Below are positions 10,448 to 21,255 of a stretch of DNA of 64,000 nucleotides, piece by piece (the first letter of the stretch is position 1; every line of letters starts with the position of its first letter). Made by a program: the position numbers and the translations under genes. Source of the stretch: Norana najaformis (Eukaryota; Annelida; Clitellata; Crassiclitellata; Hormogastridae); contig OZ029927.1 in the NCBI GenBank assembly GCA_964023275.1, positions 15,897,452 to 15,961,451 on the forward strand, in the 5' to 3' direction. Under the pieces are notes generated by a model. It saw only the letters and a program-made list of their open reading frames with translations, searched no databases and was not told the DNA's origin.

Positions 10448-10910
10448 AAGTATAGGTCAAGGCGCCTCTGCACATGAGGGTGCTGGTTCGTAAGACGATC
10501 ATGGCTACATTTCAGAGATTTTAATCTCGGCTATTACAGTCCGCACACAGGGACATTAAATGGCTTGGCACCCATTCAAACGGGCAGCGATCATAATCGT
10601 AATCGTAATTCCGACATTTCCACAGCGCCCAACAAAAGCCATGTCGCGGGGACCAGCTTATTCACAGGCGCTCAGTCAAAACAAAATCGAAAGGCAAAAG
10701 GGTTCGGTTCCAGGTCAAGAACCGAAAGTCAGACGGAGGGACAGCGTGGCAGCTATGGGGGATGGTGTTTGGGGTTGGAGAGGAGAGCGAGATAACAGGA
10801 AGAAGGGGTGAAGAAGGATCTCGCTCGATAACTTCATTGAAGAGCGAGCAGAGTCAAGGCCATGTGGTCGCTACTGGGAAACGTGTACATACACATTTTA
10901 CAGCAATTGC
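10448..10910 (+). mobile_element. family A SINE split by a family C insertion
   Basis: The left half (10448-10590) has the tRNA-like head (AGGCGCCTCTGCACATGAGG, then a B-box-like GCTGGTTCGTA) and the body as far as CATTCAAACGGGCAGCG. The right half (about 10813-10910) resumes at GAAGGATCTCGCTCG and runs through GAGTCAAGGCCATGTGGTCG. An intact family A copy joins these directly, so the intervening 225 bp are a later insertion. Confidence 0.75.
10587..10812 (-). mobile_element. family C element nested in family A
   Basis: On the - strand this ends in CGCTGTGGAAATGTCGGAATTACGATTACG. Before that come GAATAAGCTGGTCCCCGCGA, TGGAACCGAACCCTTTTGCC and a pyrimidine-rich CTGTTATCTCGCTCTCC start. It matches 60950-61195 (+) and 53172-53450 (-). 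Both ends abut family A sequence. Confidence 0.75.
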
Positions 10911-11431
10911 AGAGGTCAGATTGTGAATTTTAATTTACAGAAACGATAAGATGTTGGAGATTCATGCCTAGAGCTAAAACAATTACACAAACCGTTAGTC
11001 AGCCAATGAGATGCATACCTCAACTGCACACAACACTTTTAATAAAAATACTTAAGCACTCGTCCTGCTGATCCCAGAACACAAAATCACAGTCAAACAC
11101 AGCATAAGTGTAACTGAAAATTTATATAGAGCCACTTCAAGATAGACTCATCAGATATTTTAAAACAACCAGAAAACAAAGGTAGACAAAAGCTGCTTAG
11201 CAAATAAAAAAGTACTAAGTACCTATGACACTGGTATATGACAGAACAAAGGCAGAGACAGCGTGGAATACAGCTATAATGACACTGAAAGAGTGACCTA
11301 TTTGCAGAAACTCTTTGTGCTCGGGTGTTATATTTATGCCTCTTAAAGCATTCTCATTTATCTGCCCACTTGCCCCAACAACCTCTCCTCATAAAGAACC
11401 ACGTCAGGTGATAAGAAGTGATTGTCGGCAC
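10911..11431. other. non-coding stretch with a short LINE tail
   Basis: Around 11125-11160 the sequence TTTATATAGAGCCACTTCAAG matches the GCGCTATATAAAT LINE-tail type on the - strand. Nothing else is supported. Confidence 0.35.
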
Positions 11432-11665
11432 AATAAATGTACATATTTCTTCTATAGGGACCGTATGGCCTCAACCCTGCTTATTTTGCAAGGAATCAGT
11501 GACATCCTTCACCACCGCTGCCCACTTGAATGGACACCATGCCATTTAAGGTCCCCGTGAATGGACCGTGCTAGCCCAAGATTCAAATCTCTTAAATAAG
11601 CCACGACGGGGACGCAAACCAGTTTCCTCATGCTCAAAGGTACCTTGACATTCGCGCTAATATTA
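11432..11665 (-). mobile_element. family A SINE
   Basis: The reverse strand carries the family A body in order: GAGGAAACTGGTTTGCGTCC, TGGCTTATTTAAGAGATTTG, CTAGCACGGTCC, ACCTTAAATGGCATGG, AGCGGTGGTGAAGGATGTC and GAGGCCATACGGTCCC. The tRNA-like 5' end is less well preserved. Confidence 0.75.
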
Positions 11666-12418
11666 ACAGTACTTTTCTCTCACAAGCCTCTTTCTTCAAG
11701 TGGTTTTGAGTCAGTTTTCAGCTCGAAGCAGGTTGGTACATCTGTTCAGACTGATATACATTAGGCAGTCTTCTAACAGGACACACTGACGTGGTTAAAT
11801 TGTTCACTTAGAAATAATGTCTGGTGCTGAGGCAAACCAACCACCGACTGCAAGTTTCTGTGTTAGACACTGGCCCGGTCCACTGACCTTCTGTCTGGGG
11901 CATTTCACGGGTGTGTTCTATACCAGACAAAATTTCATTTAGCATTCTGGCCACATCAATGTCTGACATTTCTAGACATTTGCTTGTACGACTGCATTCA
12001 GGGAAATGGACCAATTTCAAATGTCTGCTGGGAGAGAAAATAACTTCCCAAAAACGTATTTCAGTTCTACAGCTCATTGCTTAAACAAAGTACGCAAAAG
12101 CCAAAACAGTTACTATCTAGCAGTTACCATTATTCCCATTAGATGTATAACCAACTGATAATAATAACCAACGAGATACCTTGGCAGTTACATGACTTGT
12201 GACAAAACTGGCGTTACACGTTCAGATGGCAGTGACAACTAACCAATTGAAACCGGGGCTAGCTGCAACCCTATACATGACTTACAAACATATCTTGTTA
12301 AAACGGATAAACCTAAGCGCGGTTGTCAATCATAAAAGCGGTAAAACAAAACAGTTACAGAATATAACTGCCTGATCTATCCACAATTAGAGATACCAAG
12401 GAAATAAAGTTTAAAAAT
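11666..12418. other. non-coding stretch
   Basis: No supported gene. An 89-codon open frame on the - strand (11808-12077) shows no domain I recognise. Confidence 0.4.
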
Positions 12419-12720
12419 ACATATATATTATATATATACCTACATATATACACATACATACATACACAAATATACATATAATGAAATGTAATGATACAAA
12501 TGGTATACATTATTTATTTAAGTGAAACAAATATTACAAACCTTGTTCAAATAGCTCAATCAACTGCATAACATGCATACAGACATACATCGCATAGTAT
12601 CATACACCCTGTCCACAAGCATCCACACAACTATGTCTGGCATCCTGCTCAGCACAAACAAAGACCTGTTAGGCTTGAATCATTAAGACTCATGCACACA
12701 CACACACACACACACACCTA
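12419..12720. repeat. AT/ATAC and CA microsatellites
   Basis: TATATA/ATACATAC units occupy 12419-12482 and a clean CA run lies at 12693-12717, with ordinary AT-rich DNA between. Confidence 0.8.
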
Positions 12721-14294
12721 CATTAAGTTGTATTCCATGAAAAAGCGTATTCATATGTTTACAAGTGTGTACACCACTTCAAACAGATTTCAGACGCTCT
12801 TACAGATTGTTCGTTCGCACACAAATTCACAAATCAAAAACACCTTCAACTTCAAATGTGACGAACAAAGGGCCTTCATGTGTGAAAGTCTTAAATCCTG
12901 AGCATGGGGTACATATTTGACAATCTGATAAAACCCACTAAAATTACTTTCCTGACTCACACAGCCGTACATATTAGAGTAACAGTAAAACCAAGCCAGG
13001 GAATTAATTCCCGAACAGACTCAGTCCGCTGCGTCAGAACTTCCAGCACTTCCAGCGCAGTATGACTCGCAACGCTCCGAGTGCAAGTCTTTGCCTACGA
13101 CTCACTCTATTTTAAAACGGCTCAGGACGACTCATGCAAGACGTGCATCATCCGAGACCAGATTTGCGCAGATAAATTACCCTAATTTGCAGTAGTGACT
13201 CCAGACGGCGTCATCAAGCGAATACTAAATCGATTATCCCAGCTCAACGTTGAGCGGGTGATTCATAGGGCAAACTAAAATTCAAGGATTTTATCAGTAA
13301 CCCTTCGGCGGGAAGGCCAGCAAGCAGCCGCTCGTATCCCTAGAACGTGTGATTCATCGACCGAAGGAGGGATGAACGAAAGCAGGGAGGGAGGGAGGGA
13401 GGATCCGTCTAGACTGACACCAGACAGGGTCAATCGTCTACGGCGGACACTCAGACGCGAAATGAGGTTAACGCCGTTTTCTTTTAAACAATTGGCAATT
13501 TAAAATTACTTGCGTTTCAGTTGGAATAAACTTGTCCAGTTACATGCCTCGTCGAGTTCCACAGCTTAAATTTTCCACCGCCCTTTCTCGAAATTTTGAA
13601 ACTTTGCTTCGCCAACAGACAACATGTGGCTTATGAAAATAGAGATGTGCCTCAGACAACATATTAATATATATAGAACAAGAGTCCACGCGTGATGACG
13701 TAATAAAAACAAACGCGGAGACAGTTTTCTGCTTAGTCGGTGTAGTAAAATATACCTAAATAAAATTCTTTTAACGCACACGCCAGATAATATAGTGCTT
13801 TGCTTTTGAGAAGTAACGACTTTCATTACGTTTAACAGCTGTGGTAAATGGCGTTTGCAGCTGCATAGACGTGTAATATGAGAAGAAAGAGTAAAGTCTA
13901 AAATATTTACAGTTTCAAGCATGGCTTACAGAGAGATCGCAATTGGGGATGAATAATGGTTGTTGATGAGTCGTGACAAAGTTGATAGGATCTGTCACAA
14001 GTCTGCTAAATTCTTGTGGAGATGAAGCCAGAACAATTACTGGAACGGTTAGAGCAACAGTAGGAGGCTTTGACGATTAAAGTGACAAGAGAACGAAACA
14101 TCGCAGGAGTTGCGGTTAGGACATGTGGTTTGGATTTCAAAATGCAAACAAAAGAATATGATTGGGTGGCTGGGGTAATGGTTTGAGAAAATGATGATCC
14201 TCAAGAACCTTTAAAATCTTTCAAGATCACGACGTGGTTGCTAATGGTTCCCTGTGACCAAGTAGTGAATGATCTATGCCGTCTTCCCATTTCT
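12721..14294. other. non-coding stretch with a CpG-containing segment
   Basis: 12721-13000 contains overlapping short open frames of unknown meaning. 13020-13460 is comparatively rich in CpG and contains a short GGGA run (13386-13402). It could be regulatory, but nothing identifies a promoter. 13460-14294 is AT-rich and featureless. Confidence 0.35.
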
Positions 14295-14485
14295 CTCAGC
14301 TTAAACACAACCCACCCTAACAGCTCCTCACCCCCTACTCGTCTGGTCTTCTGGCAACCGCACTAGTTTCTTGACACGGCAGCTTTCAACAACCCCACTG
14401 ACTTGACGCAGCGCTCTTGAATAAGCTTGTGACTTGCGCTTAGCTTTTTTAGTGATGCTTTATAAATTTGGAGTTTACGATTATG
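14295..14485 (+). mobile_element. interspersed element, family B
   Basis: The copy runs from CAGCTTAAACACAACCCACC through TCTTCTGGCAACCGCACTAG and CTTGACGCAGCGCTCTTGAA to CTTTATAAATTTGGAGTTTACGATTA. The order and spacing match 17776-17985 on the - strand, including the AAACACAACCCACC left end. Confidence 0.75.
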
Positions 14486-15371
14486 CATATGAAGCAAATG
14501 AAGCCGCATGTTTCTAGCCACAAGGGGGCGGCACACCCAGCTCCTATCGCGAATATTAAATGCTGACTCACGACGGGGTTTAGTCAGATACTGGGCACTT
14601 CCTCAGTATAGCTTTAACTAAGCAAACAATTCCCTACCCCTAAGGGGCGCCAGTCAATTGGGGCCAATGCCTGTCGTCCAAAGCCTGAGAATTCTTACTC
14701 GGCCCGTCGGTTATAGGCCTACTCTTGTATTGTATCGGAGTCAATCGCTGATCAAACTACAGCTGGCAGATCAATATCTCAGCACTTGTTTGAGGAATTA
14801 CAGGCAGCGCTTCTTGTTTACAATGGACTGGTATAAATATTAGGTCAACTGCCCCACGAGAAATACACAAAGCGACGAGTAGAAACTAGTGAACCAAAGA
14901 TCTAATATCCAAGTCAAAAACTGAATACACCGCGTAACTTATGATGGAAAACGCTCGTAAGCTCTTAGAAGAAGCGCCTCAAAACGCTTTAAATGCATAG
15001 GTCTGTCTATGTGACATTTGAATTGGCAACTTATTATAGCAATGAGATCCCTTCACAGGCTCCTTAACGAATTAATTAGGCCTATTGCGATGATGAACGC
15101 TAGTAGAAAGAAATTGGCTGCCACTTCTTGCAGCAGTTAAAACTGCTCATACAAGTGATCTGTGGCCTAGATAAATATAAACCATGCGGACCAACATTGA
15201 CATAGAGCCAATTCATTCTATAGAATATATGAAAGCAATAAAGAATAAATTAAGGAGGCTTTGATGCTATTTATTAATACAAGGCTATAATCCACACCTT
15301 AAACGTGATTGTACCTGGACAATTACTGAGCGCGTTTCACATCCTCCAAAAGACATTCTGTAATTCTAAAT
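14486..15371. other. non-coding stretch
   Basis: AT-rich DNA, no supported gene or recognised repeat. Confidence 0.4.
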
Positions 15372-15650
15372 GTACATGTACATATTTTTCTGTAGCGACC
15401 GTGTGGCCTTGACCCTGCTCAATTTTCAATGAATTTTTCAGGTGAGAACCTTTGCCGCCGAACGGTGACGAAATACGTTTGAACGAACACCACGCCATTT
15501 AAAGTCCCCATGCACGGACCGTGCTAGCCCGAGAGTCAAATCTCTTAAATAAGCTACGATCGGGTTGCGAACCTGGTATCCTTACGGACAGAGGCTCATT
15601 GGCATATGTTTTACCGGTATAGCAAACTAGAACAGCAAGAAAAGTGACAA
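15372..15650 (-). mobile_element. family A SINE with tRNA-like head
   Basis: On the - strand it begins with a tRNA-like segment: TTTGCTATACCGGTAAAACA as an A-box-like word, then ACCAGGTTCGCAACCCG as a B-box-like word. The family body follows: AGAGATTTGACTCTCGGGC, TAGCACGGTCCGTGCA and TAAATGGCGTGG. The copy carries an extra segment (GCCGCCGAACGGTGACGAAA) between body parts, and this word recurs at 16083-16104. Confidence 0.75.
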
Positions 15651-15784
15651 AGGAACAAACTGTGCCGCTAATAGGGCGGACAGTAAAATTCCCCTTTGAT
15701 GACGGATGACAATTTTGTTCCGCTAAAGTAGGCCCATGTGTGCAGATGCTTTTAGTGCTGTTAGCTGTCGTCCGCTGTCTTGGC

Positions 15785-15860
15785 GAAATAAACGTAAATG
15801 TACATGTTGTTCTACAGCGAATATGTCCAGGACTCTGCTCATTTTTCAATGAAATTATCG
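15785..15860 (-). mobile_element. family A SINE, 3' fragment
   Basis: Only the 3' part is present, reading TGAAAAATGAGCAGAGTCC and GCTGTAGAACAACATGTACA on the - strand. Confidence 0.55.
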
Positions 15861-17004
15861 CAATATTTTTAATCTTGAAAAACAGAGCGTTCCGTAAACT
15901 GCATGTTGCATCGTTCGCAAATGGCCGAAGACTGACGCGTACACATTACTAGGCTTACACAGAGCTAAATAATATTTCAGTTATTAGGCCTAATTTAATT
16001 TGTACGGTCTTTGTTTACAAGCTACGCTGCAGGATTTTCAGGATAAGAAATAAAAATGCATTTTCGAGTTCACACAAAGGAGTCGCCGAACGGTGACGAA
16101 ATACAAATTTCGAGTTAAGAAAACTAGCCCAGCAATTTTCCGACATTAGGCAAAATTACGATTTCTACAGAAAAGTTTGATACGTACTCATTCGCGGATT
16201 TTGTCGTACAGCAAATGCAATTTCCTGTGGAGTCAAGCCCGCCATGTTTTACTCGTCTCCTTCTTGAACTTCTGAGATCAGTGCGAAGTGGCGGCGAAAT
16301 CGGTTGATGTGACCAAACGAGACAAGACGAAAGAGATAAAGAAGGACCCTTAGCGGGGAGAATCACGTGTCGCGAGCCCCTCGGAACGAACCCTAATCGC
16401 AGAGATTGTTACCAATAGCAATACAGATCAAATTCCTAGCGCCAGCTTTAACAGGCAACGCTTTTCCGTAGCCCTCTGGTATGCAAATAAGCGGGTCAAT
16501 TCTTCTGTGAAGCCCGATTTGCCGCCCTAGTGTTGTCATAAGTCGTCTGGGAGTCGGGGGGTAGTGACTATGTGGTCCGCAGTGGGGTCAGAAGCTCGGG
16601 CGAAGGGAGAATGCCTTAAATATCGAATGACTCCCGGGCAACTCTTAATTAGTAAACCCTACTCTCATGAATATGATTATCTGTTGCTGAAAGATTGGTC
16701 TGTTTCCTTCGCCTTTTATCTATGCAATACTGCGGTGTTGTATACCAGGTTAGGAAAGTATATTTGCATAACTATGTTCTACGCTGAAAGCCAGGTTACC
16801 GGTTTCATACAAGTCCTTTATCAATCGCTCACTGTATAAACGTAAAATTGTGGATACGCTAGTTCTCATGACTGCTCCAGTATAAATGCTATTAGTTTTC
16901 TCTCGTCTCTGTATAAAAATTAAGGTTTTAAACTGTTCATAATACTGCACAATTTTTATTGACATTGTCCTTCTTGGTTGCTGTTTACTACTTTATCCAC
17001 TAAA
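15861..17004. other. non-coding stretch
   Basis: No supported gene. 16200-16560 is somewhat CpG-richer than its neighbours. Open frames at 16564-16839 and 16750-16965 have no recognisable domain. Confidence 0.35.
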
Positions 17005-17405
17005 AATAAAGTAAGGTCAACGTCAACGGCCACAAGATGTCGTTAACATGAAAATTCATTCCATGTGGACACCTTTAAAACGATTTCATTCCAAATATAT
17101 ATTCATTAGCTGCAATAATTTAACCACTGTTTTCGGTGAATCATGAAGTGATATGTTTAAGGTTGAAGTCAACGGCCACAAGATGTCGTTAGCCATTGCA
17201 AAAGCCCCAAATCATACTGCGAAAAAACATTCTGTTTAGACACCTTTAAAACGCTCTCATTCCAAACTATATGGTTATCAGCTGCATTTTGTTTGTACTC
17301 AGCTCCGTCGCCGAATCGCTGTGTAAAGTGAATTGTATGAGGTCGGTGTCAACGACCCTAGCAGGCATAAGATGTCGTTAAACATGGGTTAATTCTAAAT
17401 TCTGT
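17005..17405. repeat. diverged tandem repeat, about 150-180 bp period, 2.5 copies
   Basis: Three anchors (GTCAACGGCCACAAGATGTC at about 17021 and 17167, and GTCAACGACCCTAGCAGGCA at about 17348) each begin a similar unit. The unit continues through GACACCTTTAAAACG, TCATTCCAAA and TCAGCTGCA. The anchor motif also occurs inside family J at 35625-35765. Confidence 0.7.
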
Positions 17406-17621
17406 GGCAGCGATGAGACTTCTTCAGCAATTGTCGTTCTCCTTTTGCAACGCAGCTCTGAGCTCGGTATCAGATGTCAAACTTGGGTGGGATTCTGTTG
17501 GCGCTTGAATATGATGTATTCTCCGCCAGCATTCTAGTACCAAATCAAACACCCACCCACCAACCCACCCCGCCACCAACCCCACACACACACGCGCGCG
17601 CGCGCACAACACGCACACGCA
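17406..17621. other. non-coding stretch with CCAC and CG/CA runs
   Basis: 17548-17608 is a CCAC-rich run passing into ACACACGCGCGCGCGCACA. The alternating CG run is a potential Z-DNA former. No gene is supported. Confidence 0.5.
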
Positions 17622-17775
17622 CGGTTGAGATCCTTCACCTCTGCTGCCCGTTTGAATGGGTGCCACGCCATTTAAGGTCCCCGTGTACGAACCGTGCTAC
17701 CCCCAGATTAAAATCTCCGAAATATAGCCACGATCGCCTTGCAAACCAGCATTCTCATGTGCAGAGGCGCCTTGA
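17622..17775 (-). mobile_element. family A SINE, 5' two thirds
   Basis: Reading the - strand: AGGCGCCTCTGCACATGAGA, GGTTTGCAAGGCGATCGTGG, the AATCT/CTAGCACGG body region (one base changed), and CACCCATTCAAACGGGCAGC. It directly abuts a family B copy on the same strand, as also happens near 56.5 kb. Confidence 0.75.
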
Positions 17776-17985
17776 CGAAATCGTATTCGTAATCGTTAAC
17801 TCGAAATTTCTAAAGGTAAGTGCAGGGCACAAGCTTCTTCACCAGCGCAGCGTCAAGTCTGTAGGGTTGTCAAAAGATGCCGTGTCAAGAACCAAGTCCG
17901 GTTGCCAGGAGACCAGAAAGAGGAGGGGATAGGAGGCTAGGGTGGGTTGTGTTTAACCTGAGAGAAATGGGTAGACGCACTCGCC
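17776..17985 (-). mobile_element. interspersed element, family B
   Basis: One of the best-preserved family B copies. Reading the - strand it runs AAACACAACCCACCCTAGCC, CTGGCAACCGGACTTGGTTC and GACGCTGCGCTGGTGAAGAA to AAATTTCGAGTTAACGATTACG. The ATTACG tail adjoins family A. Confidence 0.75.
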
Positions 17986-18254
17986 AGTGATATGACCAAT
18001 GGAACGGCCAGAGCAACGACACACGAGTCCTGGTATCGTATGGAATAGATTGCTTGTCGCAAACACAAAGTGCTGTACCTTCAAAAACCCCTAAAGATCA
18101 CAGGTCCTTCTTCTCATAACATTTCAAAGATCTTCGTTTTCAGCGCCTCATCTTCCGTAATCATCGGGTAGCTCTTGACTCAAATTCAGTCGGTAGGTGG
18201 CATCAATGTTTTTGTTGCAAGGCTTTAACGCAAGCAATGTCTTCTAATAATATA
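17986..18254. other. non-coding stretch
   Basis: Nothing recognised. Confidence 0.4.
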
Positions 18255-18375
18255 ATAATAATAATTAGCAACTTCTAATGCGCCAGTGTCTAATGCACAA
18301 GGCATCAACCGATGGCACACCAAAACCAAGCCACAATCAGGTCGATATCCAGAAGGTCAGTCCGCACGACATTAG
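18255..18375 (-). mobile_element. LINE 3' end, family I
   Basis: On the - strand: TTCTGGATATCGACCTGATT, GGTTTTGGTGTGCCATCGGT, TGATGCCTTGTGCATTAGAC, ACTGGCGCATTAGAAGTTGC, then a TAATTATTATT tail. The order is the same as at 3920-4010. Confidence 0.7.
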
Positions 18376-18504
18376 AAGCAGACATTAGTGTTATCGGTTC
18401 GTACATAGACATAATACATCAAGTTCTAGAGCATACCAGCTACGACCTCTCTACGGATAGCCGCTGAAGTTTAACGACGCCTCCGAACCTAGGCTGCTGG
18501 TCTG

Positions 18505-18705
18505 GTTTGCACAGTGCGCCTCTGCGCATGGGGACGCCGATTCGTATAGCGATAGTGGCTATATTTCAGAGATTTATCTCGGGCTAGCACGGTCCGTACA
18601 CAAAGGATCTCACCCGATTAATTAATTGAAAAATGAGCAAGGTAGAGGCCATACGGTTGCCATAGAAAAAATGCACATTTACAATTACATTTAGGCGCCC
18701 AAAAG
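18505..18705 (+). mobile_element. family A SINE with internal deletion
   Basis: The head (GTGCGCCTCTGCGCATGGGG and CCGATTCGTATAGCGATAGT) and CTAGCACGGTCCGTACAC are followed directly by AAAGGATCTCACCCGATTAA. The segment with GTGGCACCCATTCAAACGGG is therefore missing. Confidence 0.75.
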
Positions 18706-18739
18706 ACGCCCCTGAGCGATTCTTAGCAGTTTCATTCAT

Positions 18740-18975
18740 ATGGGGTAACTCCAGCTGCACTGCCATCTTTAGGTGGTGCCAGTCCCAAACATAGATAAAG
18801 GAGGAGGAGGAGGAGGACGACGACGACGACGACGACGCTAATCATCTTTGTTATGAAGCAGTGTCTTTTAATAAAAACTGCTACTCCAGTCTTACGATCC
18901 ATTTAAACTCCGACATCGCAGTACTCTGGTGGGACCAGACCCGGGATCGAATTAAGGAGGGAGAGGATGCTAATC
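18740..18975. mobile_element. interspersed repeat, family J
   Basis: GGTGGTGCCAGTCCCAAACA and a GGAGGAGGAGGACGACGACG run match 35630-35730 in reverse orientation. The segment after it (GCTAATCATCTTTG and CAGTGTC) is itself repeated at 18968-19005. The element type is unknown. Confidence 0.5.
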
Positions 18976-19039
18976 ATCTTTGATGTGATACAGCGTCGTT
19001 AAACAGAAGCTGCACACAATCACTTAGTTAATATATATT

Positions 19040-19215
19040 ATCTGTGGGACACGGTAGCATATTGGGTAGAGCGTTCGGCTTGTAACGCGGAGAGTACGGG
19101 TTCGAGCCTCCTGCGAGACGGTTACTGTGTAAGGACCTTGAGCAAGTTCTTAACTCACAACTGCTCGGAGCCATCGATTGATGCTAAGTCATTAGATAAT
19201 GGCGCCTAATAAATG
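19040..19215 (+). mobile_element. tRNA-derived SINE, family D (tRNA-Thr-like head)
   Basis: The head has an A-box region (TAGCATATTGGGTAGAGCG) and a B box (GGGTTCGAGCC) at normal tRNA spacing. The anticodon-loop position reads CTTGTAA, which would be TGT (Thr). A body with CCTTGAGCAAGTTC follows, and the 3' end is GGCGCCTAATAAATGCAGAA plus ATAATAATA. A second copy lies at 43010-43190. The acceptor stem does not pair, so this is a SINE rather than a tRNA gene. Confidence 0.8.
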
Positions 19216-19825
19216 CAGAAATAATAATATGTATGTATGGTTATGCATGCATCAACTATCAAAGCACGCAATATAACGCCTCTTAAAGACATTTTGAAAG
19301 TATCTGACATCATCAGACATTGCAAAGTATCTACAATTATCAGGCATTTCGAAAGTATCTACAATTATCGGACATATCAAAAGTATCAGCAATCATCAGA
19401 CACTTCAAAATTTCTGCATTTATCATACATTCCCTTCATACGAAAAATGAACATTAGTAGTTACTGAGTACCAGACATCGCTTTCCGTAGAAAAGGCGTG
19501 GGTGAACTTTAAGTGCCTCTTGTGGCCAGGAGCCAGACATTACTCTTCGTAGCACCTGCAGGCGTCTGACGGGTAATTGACGCAGGTGTTGGCATGCAGA
19601 GGCACACACGACAGCCGGACGAACAGTCGGCCGAATTACCCGGCGTCATAACCAAGTAATTACAGTCTTGCGGAACCTTATCATACCAGGAAGGTCGTGG
19701 GTTCGTGCAAACAAGCCGCGCATGCGCACGAATGATTCTTTCGCAGACGACATTTGCTGATCATCAGCAATTGTAATTGTAATTGTAATTACAGACTTAT
19801 ATAAAAGCAGCAGCTGTATATTATT
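19216..19825. other. non-coding stretch
   Basis: 19290-19420 holds three or four loose copies of ATCTACAATTATC...CAGACAT-type words. No gene is supported. Confidence 0.4.
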
Positions 19826-19921
19826 AGTCCGTACTGCGGACTCTCTCTCTCTGTCTCTATCTTTGTCTCTGTCTCTGTCTCTATCTTTGTCTCTGTCTCT
19901 GTCTCTTTCTCTTTCTCTTTC

Positions 19922-19954
<33 letters not shown>

Positions 19955-20166
19955 GTTCGTGTGTGTGTGCGTGTGCGTGTGTGCGGGTGTGTGTGTGTGT
20001 GCGTAATTAGTCCGTACTGCGGACTCTTTCTCTCTCTCTGCCTCTATCTTTGTCTCTGTCTCTGTCTCTTTCTCTCTCTGTCTCTGTCTCTCTCTCTGTT
20101 CGTGTGTGTGTGCGTGCGTGTGTGCGGGTGTGTGTGTGTGCGCGTAATTAGTCCGTACTGCGGACT
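19826..20166. repeat. compound repeat: three hairpins separated by CT and GT tracts
   Basis: The 17-bp word AGTCCGTACTGCGGACT occurs at 19826-19842, 20009-20025 and 20150-20166. Its six-base arms AGTCCG/CGGACT can pair around a 5-base loop. Between copies lie a CTCTGTCTCT tract and then a GTGTGTGCG tract, in the same order each time, so the whole unit was duplicated. Overlapping open frames are repeat artefacts. Confidence 0.9.
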
Positions 20167-20611
20167 GCAACATTCCGCGTCGACACGATTATGCAGACCT
20201 ACTAGAGTCGCGGTCGATAGTCTCTCTGGAAACCGGTCGATAGACTGAACGATATGAGGCAAAAACGTTTTTAATTATTTTACTGGAAATTTAATACAAA
20301 CAGAGGCCGAGTGCGATGTATTGAAGGGGGAGGCAGATTGCGGAAGGGAAACTTACTCGTCACTGTTTTTATTCAGAGCTAAGAAAACAGGTCGATGAGC
20401 TTTGTTGTCCAGTTTCCGGTTTGGTTGGAAGCGGAAATCTTCGTTTGACGACCCGAGATGAAATTGTTCTTTTTGCATGCACTGCAACAATGCCCCTTTT
20501 GATGGTTGAGCCTCCTACGTGGAATGGCCCCCTCTTAATCTGTGTGCCCTTCTAATGAGGGATGCCAGATACACTTTTTACCAACAGTTTAAAACTGTTT
20601 TCTTTCGCCGG
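20167..20611. other. non-coding stretch
   Basis: No gene or repeat recognised. Confidence 0.4.
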
Positions 20612-20755
20612 AGCTGGGCTGGGAGCGCCTCTGGGTATACTACTGGTGGTGAAGGATCTCACCCGATTACTTCACTGAAAAATGAGCAGGGTCGAGGCCA
20701 TTGGGTCGCTGTCGAAAAACGTGTATATTTACATTTTACATTTACTTGAATGGAC
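20612..20755 (+). mobile_element. family A SINE, 3' part
   Basis: GGTGGTGAAGGATCTCACCC, TTCACTGAAAAATGAGCAGG and GTCGAGGCCATTGGGTCGCT are present in order and end in TTTACATTTTACATTTACTT. The 3' end continues into GACGCTATATAAATGCTGTG, a LINE-type tail. Confidence 0.75.
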
Positions 20756-20775
20756 GCTATATAAATGCTGTGAAT

Positions 20776-20880
20776 GAATGAAAGAAAGAAAGAAAAAATG
20801 AATGAACGAACGAACGAACGAAAGAATGAAAGAAAGAATGAATCAATGAATCAATGAATCAATGAATTAATTAATTAATT
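20776..20880. repeat. GAAT/GAAC/GAAA tetranucleotide tract
   Basis: Imperfect tetranucleotide tract (AATGAATG, GAACGAAC, GAATCAAT) directly after a LINE-type tail. This is a common place for microsatellites to arise. Confidence 0.85.
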
Positions 20881-21064
20881 TGTAACTGTTTTAATGGACA
20901 TTTGTATACGAAGAAGTAGAAGCTTCCTTCCCATCATTGTTTTTAACAAGTCCTTCTAACTCACCAACCGTCAATCGGTGCAGTACAATTAAATAATAGA
21001 TGACATTTAAATCTAAGAAAACAAGCGATAGTAATTGGCACAGTCTAAAGTAGGCTTTGTCGTA

Positions 21065-21255
21065 CACTGATAAAGAGATTTGAATCTCGGCCTAGCACGG
21101 TCCGTACACGGGGACCCTAACTGGCGTGGCACCCTTTCAAACAGACAGCAATGGAGAAGGATCTCTCCCGATTAATTCATTGAAACATGAGCGGGGTCGA
21201 GGCCATATGATCACTGTAGAAAAAAGTGCACATTTACATTTACTTAGAGAGGGAA
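21065..21255 (+). mobile_element. family A SINE
   Basis: The body is well preserved from GAGATTTGAATCTCGGCCTA through GCACGGTCCGTACACGGGGA, GGCGTGGCACCCTTTCAAAC and GGATCTCTCCCGATTAATTC to GTCGAGGCCATATGATCACT. The tRNA-like head is missing or short. Confidence 0.8.

Noticed and set aside
19040-19115. A functional tRNA-Thr gene
   Set aside because: A and B boxes and a TGT loop are present, but the acceptor stem does not pair, and the segment continues into a SINE body shared with 43010-43190.
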